A DNA stretch of 64,000 bases, from contig DHKM01000027.1 of the NCBI GenBank assembly GCA_002404835.1, positions 20,793-84,792 on the forward strand, in the 5' to 3' direction. A model generated the notes under the pieces. That model searched no databases. It saw only the letters and a list, made by a program, of their open reading frames with translations, and was not told where the DNA came from. Below, piece by piece: positions 42,752-51,406 of this stretch. How positions within the stretch are numbered: position 1 is the stretch's first letter; every line of letters begins with the position of its first letter. A program made the translations under genes and the position numbers. The stretch comes from Caryophanales bacterium UBA4694. GTDB taxonomy: Bacteria; Bacillota_I; Bacilli_A; RFN20; CAG-288.

Positions 42752-44332
42752 CTAGGACGAAAACGACTTTGAAGCAAGAAGGACATAACTGGTCTTCCCG
42801 TTGAAGACCTCTTTCTTGAACTCTCCGACAAAGGTGATTTCCCCTTCAGCATTCCCATGGATGCTTTCCGGAACGCCGAAAAATGTGATTTTCCTGGAAT
42901 GGGCTCTGTCGAAAACAAATGTTGCTTTCTTAGAATCAGCAATCACTAGACTTGTCTTGGAAACCGTGATTTTGAACTGAGGACTTGGAAAACCTTCTCC
43001 GAAAGGAAGAAAATCGTTCAGGATATCGAAATTTTCCTGATTCAGGTCTTCAAAGGAGATCTCGATACTTTCATCCTTTTCCTTCGGAAGAAGCAGTGCC
43101 TGTTTTTCGATTTCGGTTGAAAAAAGAAGGGCAACCTGGAAATAGTCCTGCTTGCGAATCGTGACTCCACAGGCCTGTGGATGACCACCACAAGTGACAA
43201 AATATTTTCTGTTTTTATTCAAAAACGAAACCATATCATACCCGGATGGAACACGGATAGAACCCGTAAACATATTTGTATCTTTTTCATCCTCCGCAAA
43301 AATAAGAATCCCTTTGTTCTTTTCGCGAAGAAGGCGGTTGGCAAACAGACCACATAGTCCGGAAGGACCTTTGACCATCGAACAGAAAGAATGGGTGCTT
43401 TCGAATTTTTCTTTTTCCTCAACCCTCATTGCTTTCACAATCTTCTTCCGTTCATCGTTCGTCCTAAGGACAAAGTCGGAAAGTTTCAAAACGGATGGAA
43501 GGTTATCTTTATCCATGAGCAGGGCACAGGCATGGTTTGTTGCCATAACGTCTTTCTCAATCCTTCCAACGGAATTTAAAGACGGTATGATTTTGAAATT
43601 GAAGTCATCGTAAGTGATTTCGGAATGATTCGGTCCGATCAAGGAAATAAGGTTGGGATAAAGATGTTTTTTTAAAGAGGAAAGGGCGATTTTGGCAAGT
43701 TCAAGATTATTTCCAGTCATTGGCATGACATCCGAGAATACAGCAATTCCAGAAAGAGTGGCCAGATAACAATCAAACCGCTTAAGAAGTTTGGATGCAA
43801 CAAAGAAACATAGACTTGCCGCAGAGCAATTATAATCGATGAACGGAGTCAGTTTTTGGTGAAAGATATACTTTGTATCAGGAAGTTCCTGAGAAAGTTC
43901 ATGGTGATCGATGATGATCACCTCCATTCCCAGCTCTTTTGCCTTTTGGATTGCCTCAGAGCAGGTAATGCCATTATCTACCGTGACAATCAAGGAATAG
44001 CCCTTTTCTTTAAAATCCTCAACCCGGCTTTTGCAGATGCCATATCCTTCCCGATAGCGGGAAGGAATAAAATACCCAGGATTCAGGCCTCTTTCACTCA
44101 ATGCCCTTTTCAAAATAGCGGTAGAAGTAAGCCCGTCGACATCATAATCTCCATAAATCACGGTCTTTTCTTGATCACGGATTGCTTTTTCCAATCTAGA
44201 AACGACTTTCTCGAATCTTTCATCACCAAAAGGAGTCTTCAGATTATGAAAAGACCCGGGGAGCTTGCGGCTCCTCAGGTCATCCAAAGTGATTTGATAA
44301 TGTTCGAGCAAAGAAACAAGAAACGTACCCAT
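42752..44332 (-). CDS. recJ: Single-stranded-DNA-specific exonuclease RecJ
   Basis: 5'-3' ssDNA exonuclease of the DHH family, 526 residues, slightly shorter than the usual ~570. Motifs: VIYGDYDVDGLTSTAIL (DYDxDG), VDNG in VTVDNGITC, IIIDHHELSQELPDT (DHH), later the DHHA1 motif CGGHPQACGVTI, and a C-terminal OB fold. It starts one base after the secDF stop. A C-terminal domain as in Bacillus RecJ is absent. Confidence 0.93.
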   Translation of the reverse strand: MGTFLVSLLEHYQITLDDLRSRKLPGSFHNLKTPFGDERFEKVVSRLEKAIRDQEKTVIYGDYDVDGLTSTAILKRALSERGLNPGYFIPSRYREGYGICKSRVEDFKEKGYSLIVTVDNGITCSEAIQKAKELGMEVIIIDHHELSQELPDTKYIFHQKLTPFIDYNCSAASLCFFVASKLLKRFDCYLATLSGIAVFSDVMPMTGNNLELAKIALSSLKKHLYPNLISLIGPNHSEITYDDFNFKIIPSLNSVGRIEKDVMATNHACALLMDKDNLPSVLKLSDFVLRTNDERKKIVKAMRVEEKEKFESTHSFCSMVKGPSGLCGLFANRLLREKNKGILIFAEDEKDTNMFTGSIRVPSGYDMVSFLNKNRKYFVTCGGHPQACGVTIRKQDYFQVALLFSTEIEKQALLLPKEKDESIEISFEDLNQENFDILNDFLPFGEGFPSPQFKITVSKTSLVIADSKKATFVFDRAHSRKITFFGVPESIHGNAEGEITFVGEFKKEVFNGKTSYVLLASKSFSS

Positions 44333-44333
44333 A

Positions 44334-47141
44334 TCAGTGACGGAATTCGTTCATACCGACAATGATCGTCTCGTGCGGACCTTCAGGATCCACATAGCGC
44401 GTTCCATCAGGAGCGAATTCATTCGGATTCTCGGCAAGAGTAGCTTCTTTCTTCTTTTCATCCATCTCTTGAGCCTTCTTATCATTTCGCTTCTCTTTCC
44501 TGTTGTTGAACCAATCGCTGAAACGACGGAAGGAAATGTGGGAAGTGCAGAGAAGATAGAACGGAAGGGCAAAACTATAAAGAAGGACAACAGCCAAGAT
44601 GGCAAGGATCACACCAAGAACAGTCATAGAAAGCAAAGAGGAATCGACGAAGACAAACGGAACGAAGAGAACCAAAGAAGACAACACCGGAACAAAGATC
44701 ATGACCTTGTTGCGTTGGATAAGACTGTTGAGAATATCCTTTCTTTCTTCTTCAGTAGCCTTTCCTTTAAGTCCAAGTTCCTTGATAATGGTCTTGTTTT
44801 CATGGAACAGAGGGACAATAAGGAAGTCGAACACAAGATTCAAGGCAAGAACGGCAAAGGAAACATAAGGATTGAAGCTAAGGTGTGAAAGAGCAAGAAC
44901 GCCTATCGACAAAGAAGCAAAGGCAGTTCCAGAGGCAATAATAGTAAGGAACATATTGAGTCCGAAACGGACAAAAGCATACACAGAAACAAAGCAAGCC
45001 AATAGGAAGAGGACAAGGAACAGGTTGTTGATATCGTGTCCGAGATTGATCGGAGAGGTTTCCTGCGAATAGGCAACAAAGGAATCAGCCTTGTAATTTC
45101 CATCATTGATTGGATTGATGATTTCATTGCTGACTTCGACATTACGTCCAGTATCCAGCATGCCATCTTCCAGAGCTTCCAATGCAGTCTTATTCGAGTC
45201 TTTCAAGGATTTGATGTCATTAAGGTTCTGCAAAGTGTGTACGTTGAAGTAATTGACATAATATTTGATTCCATCATCGTCATACTTCTCGACGACATTG
45301 ACAAAGGCAGTATTGGCTTTGTAGACAATCTTGCCCTCGGTTTCTTTGGATGAATCGGAAACGATAGCAAAGGAACCATCTTCTTCTCCCAGTTTATTCA
45401 AATAGGCAAGATATGTTTCCGAACTCTCGAGTTTCGAATAGGAATTGTTGTATGTTGCAAATTCAATAGAAAGCTGATAGGAATGGGCATAACTGCCACT
45501 ATTGTTGAAGAAGGAATTTTCTCCCTTTCCCAAAGCATAATTCATCGGAAGAGATATTCCTAAAGTAAGGGCAGCAATGACAGCCGACACATATAACGGA
45601 ATTCTACCTTTCTTCCCGGCTTTGACAAATTCCTTCTTTTTGTCGGAATTATCCGAAGAGTTTTTCTTGAAGGAGAAATAGGGGCGATTATCATCTTTGA
45701 CATCTTTGCAAAGCCAGTAAGTAGCCCATTTGTTGAGGAACGTCGTAATGATCCAACTGAAGAGGACACCGACCATGACGGCACCGAAGAAGGTCTTAAA
45801 CGATCCTAACGAAACAAGGAAACCGAACAAAGAGCCAAGGAAGAGAACCAAAGCAGTATCTAGCCCAACAAAGAAGGACTTACGATAACCTTCGCGGTTG
45901 GCTTTCTCAATGTCCCTTCCTTTCTTCAACTCGTTTTTGACGTGCTGGAAATAGTTTGCGGACAGGAAGATGGAGAATACAGCAACAACACAAAGTCCTG
46001 CAATACCGGCAATAGAGAATTCAAATCCAAGAAGATTGAAGAGAATGACGGAAATGAACAGGGAAGCAAGAAGATTGATGCTGGAAGTGATTCCGCTGAA
46101 ACCATAAAGAGCAATGAGAAGAACGGCAATGACAAGAAGAGCTACGCCGAAACCGATATAGGTCTTTTTGAAAGCATTGCTGCCAAAGCCGGCATAGATA
46201 GCATTGGAGTATAGATAATGGATATCGAAACCATAATCTTCACTGTTGAGCATGCTGACCATAGCACGTGCGGAAGAAACGGTGAATGCATTTCCGTCTT
46301 TGTCGCTGGTCAATGCAATCATCTTGTTTTCGGAAGAATAATTGGATGTATCCAAAACAGCAATAACCTTCCTGGAAACTTCCTCATCAACTCTCTCGCC
46401 ACCGTATCCATAGGCCTTGTTATAGGTATCCTCTTTGGTTTTGTTCTGCCAAAGATAGATCTTCGTTTCCTGGGAATCAGAAGAATCGGAAGAATCGGCA
46501 TCTTCATCGCTGGCATATTTGCGGTTGGCCGATTTGCTGTCTTCCGTCTTTACATCATCCTTATGAGCAGTTGCAGCATTCTTGCATTCAGTGATAAGCT
46601 GATCCATCATTGTGGTGGATTTTATGCAGATGCTCGGATAAGGAGTAGTTCCGTTATAAACAAGCTTGGCAACGGGATCATCGAACAATTCGTTTCTATC
46701 CTGGTAGTAGACATGATCGTCTCCGACAGTCGCCATGGACAAGGAACCATCGTAGGAAAGGACCTGTTTGACATTGTTGAGTTCTGTATCAGAGAGAGGT
46801 GAGAAGGTGACGTTTATCTTATAGCCTTCGCCTTCCTTTTCCCCGCTTGTGATACCTTTTACAAGCTCGACTTCGGCATTTCTCACACCAAGGTCATCAA
46901 GCCTCGCCATGATTTTGCTTTCGATATCGATTTCATCCAACTTCTGAATGGAAGGGTTGAGGTTAGGATAATTCGAAATGGAATAATCGTTATCTTCTCT
47001 TTGAGTCAAAGAAAAAGTAAGCTGGGTAGATTTTCCGTACTCCATGGCATCCGTCGTGGATTCGAAAATCGTCTGAGTGTTGAAAACCAAAGTACTGATC
47101 ACAGTCAGCATCATCACAATATAAGCTAAGAAACGACGCAT
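44334..47141 (-). CDS. secDF: SecDF-like protein translocase accessory protein
   Basis: Fused SecD-SecF of 935 residues from the ATG at 47141 (GGAGG nine bases upstream). It has an N-terminal helix, a large extracytoplasmic domain (about 30-320, with a Ser/Asp-rich spacer), a six-helix bundle, a second extracytoplasmic domain, and a second six-helix bundle, then a basic cytoplasmic tail. SecDF uses the proton gradient to pull secreted proteins. Divergent: the SecD motif that should read VDAN reads LSAN, losing the aspartate, while the later DAN position reads LDTA. A terminal FxPNEFAPDG-like segment is unique to this protein. Confidence 0.78.
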   Translation of the reverse strand: MRRFLAYIVMMLTVISTLVFNTQTIFESTTDAMEYGKSTQLTFSLTQREDNDYSISNYPNLNPSIQKLDEIDIESKIMARLDDLGVRNAEVELVKGITSGEKEGEGYKINVTFSPLSDTELNNVKQVLSYDGSLSMATVGDDHVYYQDRNELFDDPVAKLVYNGTTPYPSICIKSTTMMDQLITECKNAATAHKDDVKTEDSKSANRKYASDEDADSSDSSDSQETKIYLWQNKTKEDTYNKAYGYGGERVDEEVSRKVIAVLDTSNYSSENKMIALTSDKDGNAFTVSSARAMVSMLNSEDYGFDIHYLYSNAIYAGFGSNAFKKTYIGFGVALLVIAVLLIALYGFSGITSSINLLASLFISVILFNLLGFEFSIAGIAGLCVVAVFSIFLSANYFQHVKNELKKGRDIEKANREGYRKSFFVGLDTALVLFLGSLFGFLVSLGSFKTFFGAVMVGVLFSWIITTFLNKWATYWLCKDVKDDNRPYFSFKKNSSDNSDKKKEFVKAGKKGRIPLYVSAVIAALTLGISLPMNYALGKGENSFFNNSGSYAHSYQLSIEFATYNNSYSKLESSETYLAYLNKLGEEDGSFAIVSDSSKETEGKIVYKANTAFVNVVEKYDDDGIKYYVNYFNVHTLQNLNDIKSLKDSNKTALEALEDGMLDTGRNVEVSNEIINPINDGNYKADSFVAYSQETSPINLGHDINNLFLVLFLLACFVSVYAFVRFGLNMFLTIIASGTAFASLSIGVLALSHLSFNPYVSFAVLALNLVFDFLIVPLFHENKTIIKELGLKGKATEEERKDILNSLIQRNKVMIFVPVLSSLVLFVPFVFVDSSLLSMTVLGVILAILAVVLLYSFALPFYLLCTSHISFRRFSDWFNNRKEKRNDKKAQEMDEKKKEATLAENPNEFAPDGTRYVDPEGPHETIIVGMNEFRH

Positions 47142-47277
47142 CGAGGAAATCCTCCATTCTAAGCACACTGCTTTTAATTATTAAAAATATATACTTGAAT
47201 AATCTAACAAAAACGCATCCTTTTTACAAGGAATAATTCATAGGTATAAGTAGAAAAAGACCATTTTCGGAAAAGTT

Positions 47278-48309
47278 TCAGTCAACAGAAGACGGAACCG
47301 GTATTTTCAGGTGTTCGTAGGCTTTTTTTGTCGCCACTCTACCTTTCGGGGTGCGATTGATCAATCCGATCTGTACAAGATAGGGTTCATAGACTTCGCT
47401 GACGTTTTCCACGCTTTCCCCGATTGCAGAGGCAATGGAAGAAAGACCGACAGGTCTGCCATTATACCGATAGATAAGACATTCCAGAAGCCGGCGATCT
47501 GTTTCATCCAGCCCAAGATCGTCGATGGAAAGGAATTTCATGGCCCGCTCTGTCGCCTCTAGGTCAATCGTATCCTTTCCTTCAAATGTAGCATAGTCTC
47601 TTACACGTCGGAAAAGGCGGTTCGCGATTCTCGGCGTCCCTCTTCCGCGAACAGCAATCTGATACGCGGCTTCCAAAGTTATAGGAAAGTGTAGTGCCTT
47701 GCTGGTTCTCTGGATGATATTAAGAAGTTCTTCCGGAGTATAGTAATTCAATCGGAAAAGAATACCGAAACGATCTCTTAAAGGCGCCGAAAGACTGCCG
47801 GCATCGGTTGTAGCACCGACCAAGGTAAACGGCGGTAAAGGGATGTTGATGGTTCTAGCATCCGAACCTTTTCCGACGATGATGGATAGATTGAAATCCT
47901 CCATTGCCGAATAAAGTACCTCCTGTACAATAATCGGCATTCGATGTATCTCGTCGATAAAAAGAACATCTCCCGGGTTGAGCGAAGAAAGAATACTGGC
48001 AAGGTCTCCGGTCCTTACCAAGGACGACCCGTTTGTGGTCTTGATATCGCTTTCAAGTTCATTGGCAATGACATTGGCAAGAGTCGTCTTGCCAAGTCCG
48101 GGAGGTCCATAGAAAAGAACATGGTCCAAAGATTCTTTGCGCTTCTTAGCACCCCAAATAAAGATGGAAAGTTCTTCTTTGATGGCTTCCTGTCCAATAT
48201 AATCGCTTAGTTTCTTCGGACGGAGCGAAACATCGATATCATCGATCTTTTCCTTCAGTTCTTTAAGAACAGAGCCTTCTTGAAGATTGTCGTTCTCTTC
48301 CTTTTTCAT
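47278..48309 (-). CDS. ruvB: Holliday junction helicase RuvB
   Basis: AAA+ motor of branch migration, 343 residues. RPKKLSDYIGQ, FYGPPGLGKTTLANVIA (Walker A), LFIDEIHRM (Walker B), LVGATTDAGSLSAPLRDRFG (sensor 1 and arginine finger), and the C-terminal winged helix ending TPKGRVATKKAYEHL are all present. It follows ruvA by one base. RuvC is not in the window, as expected for Firmicutes, which use RecU. Confidence 0.97.
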   Translation of the reverse strand: MKKEENDNLQEGSVLKELKEKIDDIDVSLRPKKLSDYIGQEAIKEELSIFIWGAKKRKESLDHVLFYGPPGLGKTTLANVIANELESDIKTTNGSSLVRTGDLASILSSLNPGDVLFIDEIHRMPIIVQEVLYSAMEDFNLSIIVGKGSDARTINIPLPPFTLVGATTDAGSLSAPLRDRFGILFRLNYYTPEELLNIIQRTSKALHFPITLEAAYQIAVRGRGTPRIANRLFRRVRDYATFEGKDTIDLEATERAMKFLSIDDLGLDETDRRLLECLIYRYNGRPVGLSSIASAIGESVENVSEVYEPYLVQIGLINRTPKGRVATKKAYEHLKIPVPSSVD

Positions 48310-48310
48310 G

Positions 48311-48877
48311 TTATTTCTTGTTGAGGTTCTTCAAAGCAATCTGAGTATACTGCTCCACACTGAGCCCCCTTTGATCGATGGAGGAAATCGCATCCTTGAT
48401 TTCTTTTTCTTTGAAACCGAGACTCCGCAACACTTCCGTTGCATCATCAAGATTCTTATCGATCGTCTTCGCTTCAAGATCAGCCATCTCCAAATGTCCC
48501 TTCAGATCCAAGATAATTTGGCTGGCAGTTTTTTTTCCGATTCCGGGGACCTTCATGAGAAACAAAGTATCGCTCTGCTCTATGGCTAATCTCAGTCTCT
48601 GGGCACTGGTTGCCTTGAACATATTCAAGGCGGTTTTAGGTCCTATCCCTTTGACACTGGTAATCGATTCGAAAAGATTCTTTTCCAACAAGGACTTGAA
48701 TCCGACAAAATACTGTTCGTTCTCATTATGAACAAAACAGACAAAGACAAACATCGTCTCACCAATGGGAAATTCATCCACATGGGCAACCAAAACGTCA
48801 TAGCCGACGCCTTGGCATTCGACTACGACAGAATCCTTTGTATGCATACCGATCAGGCCATGAAGATAATAATACAT
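48311..48877 (-). CDS. ruvA: Holliday junction-binding protein RuvA
   Basis: 188 residues. OB-fold N-terminus (MYYYLHGLIG...VVVECQGVGYDV), two helix-hairpin-helix motifs (VKGIGPKTALNMF and VPGIGKKTASQIILDLK), and a C-terminal RuvB-binding domain (LRSLGFKEKEIKDAIS). TATAGGGGGC precedes the ATG. Confidence 0.95.
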   Translation of the reverse strand: MYYYLHGLIGMHTKDSVVVECQGVGYDVLVAHVDEFPIGETMFVFVCFVHNENEQYFVGFKSLLEKNLFESITSVKGIGPKTALNMFKATSAQRLRLAIEQSDTLFLMKVPGIGKKTASQIILDLKGHLEMADLEAKTIDKNLDDATEVLRSLGFKEKEIKDAISSIDQRGLSVEQYTQIALKNLNKK

Positions 48878-48922
48878 AAATGCCCCCTATAGAGAATCGA
48901 CCTCGAAAAGAAAATCCGTCCA

Positions 48923-50209
48923 CTATTCGTAATAATCGAATTCGTAATCGTCAAGGATAACGGTATCTCCAGTATGGGCACCGGCTTCTTTGAGTCTTTC
49001 ATCGATTCCGATCCGATCAAGATATCCCAAAAGACGATCGATTCCTTCATCCGTCTTCGTATTAATAAGATGGTAGGTACGGACAACTCTTTCTCCTTTG
49101 ATTTCGAAAGTATGTTCATCAATCCTGACAATCTGATATTCCGGAATCTTACCATTGTCCATGGCTTTTGCAGAATAGACCTTTTCTTCCGATCCATCCG
49201 GTTCGGAATTTTTCAGATCCTTAAGCTTGGCCTGGGAAACAAGGGTATAAAGACGTTTTATCAAAGGTTTTAATCCTACGCCGGTCTTTGTGGAAAAGGA
49301 AAATACTTCGTATTTCCCCTCCAAGGATTTTTTGAAAGCATCGACTTTTTCCTTATCGTAATCCTCATCGATCTTATTCAAACCGACCACCATGATTTTG
49401 TCTTTCATCTTGGAAGAGTATTCGTCAAGCTCGTGGTTGATTTTTTCGAAATCCTCATTCAAGGAAGTGTCTTTTGTGACATCCAGGATATGAAGGAGAA
49501 CTCGACAACGTTCGATATGTCTCAGGAACTGGGTTCCAAGGCCTCTTCCCTGACTGGCACCATCGATAAGGCCGGGAATGTCCGCAACGACAAACCTTTT
49601 ATCGACATTCACGAAGCAAACACCAACCATAGGCTCAAGAGTGGTAAAAGGATAATCCGCGACCTGTGGGTTGGCTCTTGTGACAGCACTCAAAAAGGAG
49701 CTTTTCCCAACATTGGGATATCCGACAAGTCCGACGTCGCCCAACAGCTTGAGTTCGAAATAGAATGTTTTTTCTTGCCCAGGAAGACCGTTTTCGGCAA
49801 AATTCGGGGTTTTTAGCCGAGCATTCTTGAACATGGCATTCCCTCTCCCACCTCTTCCGCCTTTGACAGCCAGATAGGTATCCCCTTCATGGTAGAGATC
49901 TTTCAGGACATGCCCCTCTTCATCTTCGATGACAGTCCCAATCGGAACGTAAAGCGTTATATCTTTGGCATCTTTTCCGAATTGAAGCTTCGTCCTTCCA
50001 TTTTCGCCAGGCTCTGCTTTGATGGTCTTTCCGAAGCGGTAATCAGCCAAGGTATCGACACTCGAGGAGCTTTTTATGAAGATAGAGCCACCTTTACCGC
50101 CGTTTCCGCCATAAGGGCCTCCTGCTTCTACACACTTTTCCCTACGAAAAGCAATGGCACCATCTCCACCCTTTCCGGATACCAGGGTAACTTTCACCTT
50201 GTCATTCAT
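48923..50209 (-). CDS. obgE: GTPase ObgE/CgtA
   Basis: Ribosome-assembly GTPase, 428 residues. The glycine-rich Obg domain (GGDGAIAFRREKCVEAGGPYGG) is followed by the G domain (GYPNVGKSSFLSAVT, DIPGLIDGASQGRGLG, NKIDEDYD) and a C-terminal OCT domain (YHLINTKTDEGIDRLLGYLD). GGAGG lies five bases before the ATG. It is downstream of rplU-prp-rpmA, a conserved order, but a terminator intervenes. Confidence 0.97.
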   Translation of the reverse strand: MNDKVKVTLVSGKGGDGAIAFRREKCVEAGGPYGGNGGKGGSIFIKSSSSVDTLADYRFGKTIKAEPGENGRTKLQFGKDAKDITLYVPIGTVIEDEEGHVLKDLYHEGDTYLAVKGGRGGRGNAMFKNARLKTPNFAENGLPGQEKTFYFELKLLGDVGLVGYPNVGKSSFLSAVTRANPQVADYPFTTLEPMVGVCFVNVDKRFVVADIPGLIDGASQGRGLGTQFLRHIERCRVLLHILDVTKDTSLNEDFEKINHELDEYSSKMKDKIMVVGLNKIDEDYDKEKVDAFKKSLEGKYEVFSFSTKTGVGLKPLIKRLYTLVSQAKLKDLKNSEPDGSEEKVYSAKAMDNGKIPEYQIVRIDEHTFEIKGERVVRTYHLINTKTDEGIDRLLGYLDRIGIDERLKEAGAHTGDTVILDDYEFDYYE

Positions 50210-50229
50210 AGAAACCTCCGTTTTTTGTG

Positions 50230-50262
50230 AAAAAAAGAAGCTTCGGGAGACCCCGAAGCTAA
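50230..50262 (-). terminator. terminator after rpmA
   Basis: Read leftward, AGCTTCGGG pairs with CCCGAAGCT, four-base loop, followed by TC then seven T. No clear promoter is visible between it and obgE. Confidence 0.88.
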
Positions 50263-50278
50263 AGTTTTTTGATTCGAA

Positions 50279-50587
50279 CTACTTTGCAGTGACTTCAGGT
50301 TTTGTCGGATAGACAGAAACCTTCTGACGATGTCTGTCAACTCTTTCGAATTTGACATAACCATCGATCAAAGCAAAGAGAGTATCATCTCCGGCTCTCT
50401 TGACATTATTGCCAGCGTGGATTTTCGTTCCTCTCTGACGATAGATGATTGAACCGGAATGGCACCACTGTCCATCAAACAGTTTGCAGCCAAGTCTCTG
50501 GGCATTGCTATCACGTCCGTTTTTCGTGGAGGTGACACCCTTATGGGATGCGAAGAGCTGGATGTTAAGTTTAAATCTCAATTCCAT
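50279..50587 (-). CDS. rpmA: 50S ribosomal protein L27 (with cleavable N-terminal extension)
   Basis: 102 residues. The N-terminus MELRFKLNIQLFASHKG carries the Firmicute extension cut by Prp after the LF/QFF motif, giving a mature protein starting ASHKG. The body has TSTKNGRDSNAQRLG and IIYRQRGTKIHAGNNV, typical of L27. GAAGG precedes the ATG. It follows prp by 2 nt. Confidence 0.96.
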   Translation of the reverse strand: MELRFKLNIQLFASHKGVTSTKNGRDSNAQRLGCKLFDGQWCHSGSIIYRQRGTKIHAGNNVKRAGDDTLFALIDGYVKFERVDRHRQKVSVYPTKPEVTAK

Positions 50588-50589
50588 TT

Positions 50590-50904
50590 TTAACCTTCTT
50601 TCCTGGAAACTTCGACTTTTACTGTATCGGGATAAGCCTGACTGATAGTGACGAGCTGAACCATAAGAGTTTCCAGAACGATCTTATCGTGTTCGTTAAG
50701 CTCAGATAGAGCAACAACCGAAGAATCACCTTCTTTTACTTTGAATCGAAAGCATTTTTCATCCCTGAGGGCATTCAATGCACCGACAAAGCATGAAGAG
50801 ACACCGGCACAAACAATATCCTTGCCAAATCCCATGTCTCCATGTCCTTTGACGGAAATGGATCTCACAGAATCCCTATCCTCAACAACCGACACAACAA
50901 TCAT
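50590..50904 (-). CDS. prp: Ribosomal-processing cysteine protease Prp
   Basis: 104 residues. The catalytic pair is H21 in KGHGDMGFG and C32 in DIVCAGVS, matching the H22/C34 pair of S. aureus Prp. It removes the N-terminal extension of L27, whose gene follows. It starts 3 nt after rplU without a clear Shine-Dalgarno, so it is probably coupled to rplU translation. Confidence 0.94.
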   Translation of the reverse strand: MIVVSVVEDRDSVRSISVKGHGDMGFGKDIVCAGVSSCFVGALNALRDEKCFRFKVKEGDSSVVALSELNEHDKIVLETLMVQLVTISQAYPDTVKVEVSRKEG

Positions 50905-50907
50905 AAA

Positions 50908-51222
50908 CTACTTGATTTCGATAGCTTCGATTGCAACTGCAGTATAAGGCTGACGATGTCCACGATGGACTCTGACGTTAGACTTGGCCTTGTAACGAAG
51001 AACATGAATCTTCTTTTCACGGCCCTGCTTGACAATCTTGGCTTTCACACTGGCATCCTTGACAAACGGTTTTCCGAGCTGGACTTTCTCGCCATCTTCG
51101 ACATAAAGAACTTTGTCGAAAACGACTTCAGCATCCTTCTCGCCATCGAGTTTCTCGACGAAGAGAGTCTGACCAACTTCGGCTTTAAGCTGTTTGCCGC
51201 CGGTTAAAATGATAGCGTACAT
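50908..51222 (-). CDS. rplU: 50S ribosomal protein L21
   Basis: 104 residues from the ATG at 51222, preceded by GGAGG. A 34-codon in-frame extension upstream belongs to the leader, not the protein, since L21 starts MYAIILTGGKQ. Family features: VLYVEDGEKVQLGKPFV and the RNA-binding KAKSNVRVHRGHRQPYT. First gene of rplU-prp-rpmA. Confidence 0.96.
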   Translation of the reverse strand: MYAIILTGGKQLKAEVGQTLFVEKLDGEKDAEVVFDKVLYVEDGEKVQLGKPFVKDASVKAKIVKQGREKKIHVLRYKAKSNVRVHRGHRQPYTAVAIEAIEIK

Positions 51223-51330
51223 GTGCTTTTTGCCTCCTTTATCAAATTCTAATGACTCGCTCTTGTGGTCCCTTTTCAGGAGTTTCATACCACTTTGATG
51301 CGGTTGTAGGCTATTGGAGGCCATACAACG
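51223..51330 (-). promoter_or_regulatory. structured rplU leader (candidate L21 autoregulatory element)
   Basis: An approximately 108-nt untranslated leader. Near its 5' end GTTGTA-T-GGC (51320-51329) pairs with GCCTACAAC (51303-51311), with one bulge and an 8-nt loop. Its position matches known L21 leaders of Firmicutes, which are thought to bind L21; I cannot confirm membership by eye. Confidence 0.4.
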
Positions 51331-51336
51331 TCTAAT

Positions 51337-51365
51337 AGTCTATCAAACAAAGTACAATAATTCAA
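51337..51365 (-). promoter_or_regulatory. probable promoter of rplU-prp-rpmA
   Basis: Read leftward, TTGAAT (51360-51365), 17-bp spacer, TAGACT (51337-51342). The -10 is weak, but spacing and position at the start of the structured leader fit. Confidence 0.5.
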
Positions 51366-51376
51366 TGATTTTTAAA

Positions 51377-51402
51377 TAAAAAACTGCGGAAAATCCGCAG
51401 TC
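51377..51402 (-). terminator. terminator after the Sel1-repeat gene
   Basis: Read leftward, ACTGCGGA and TCCGCAGT form an 8-bp stem with a 3-base loop, followed by TTTTT. Confidence 0.9.
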
Positions 51403-51406
51403 AAAA

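Noticed and set aside
47142..47277. Gap between ruvB and secDF examined for promoter or RNA
   Set aside because: AT-rich, with TATATT-like hexamers but no properly spaced -35, and no stable hairpin with a T-run.
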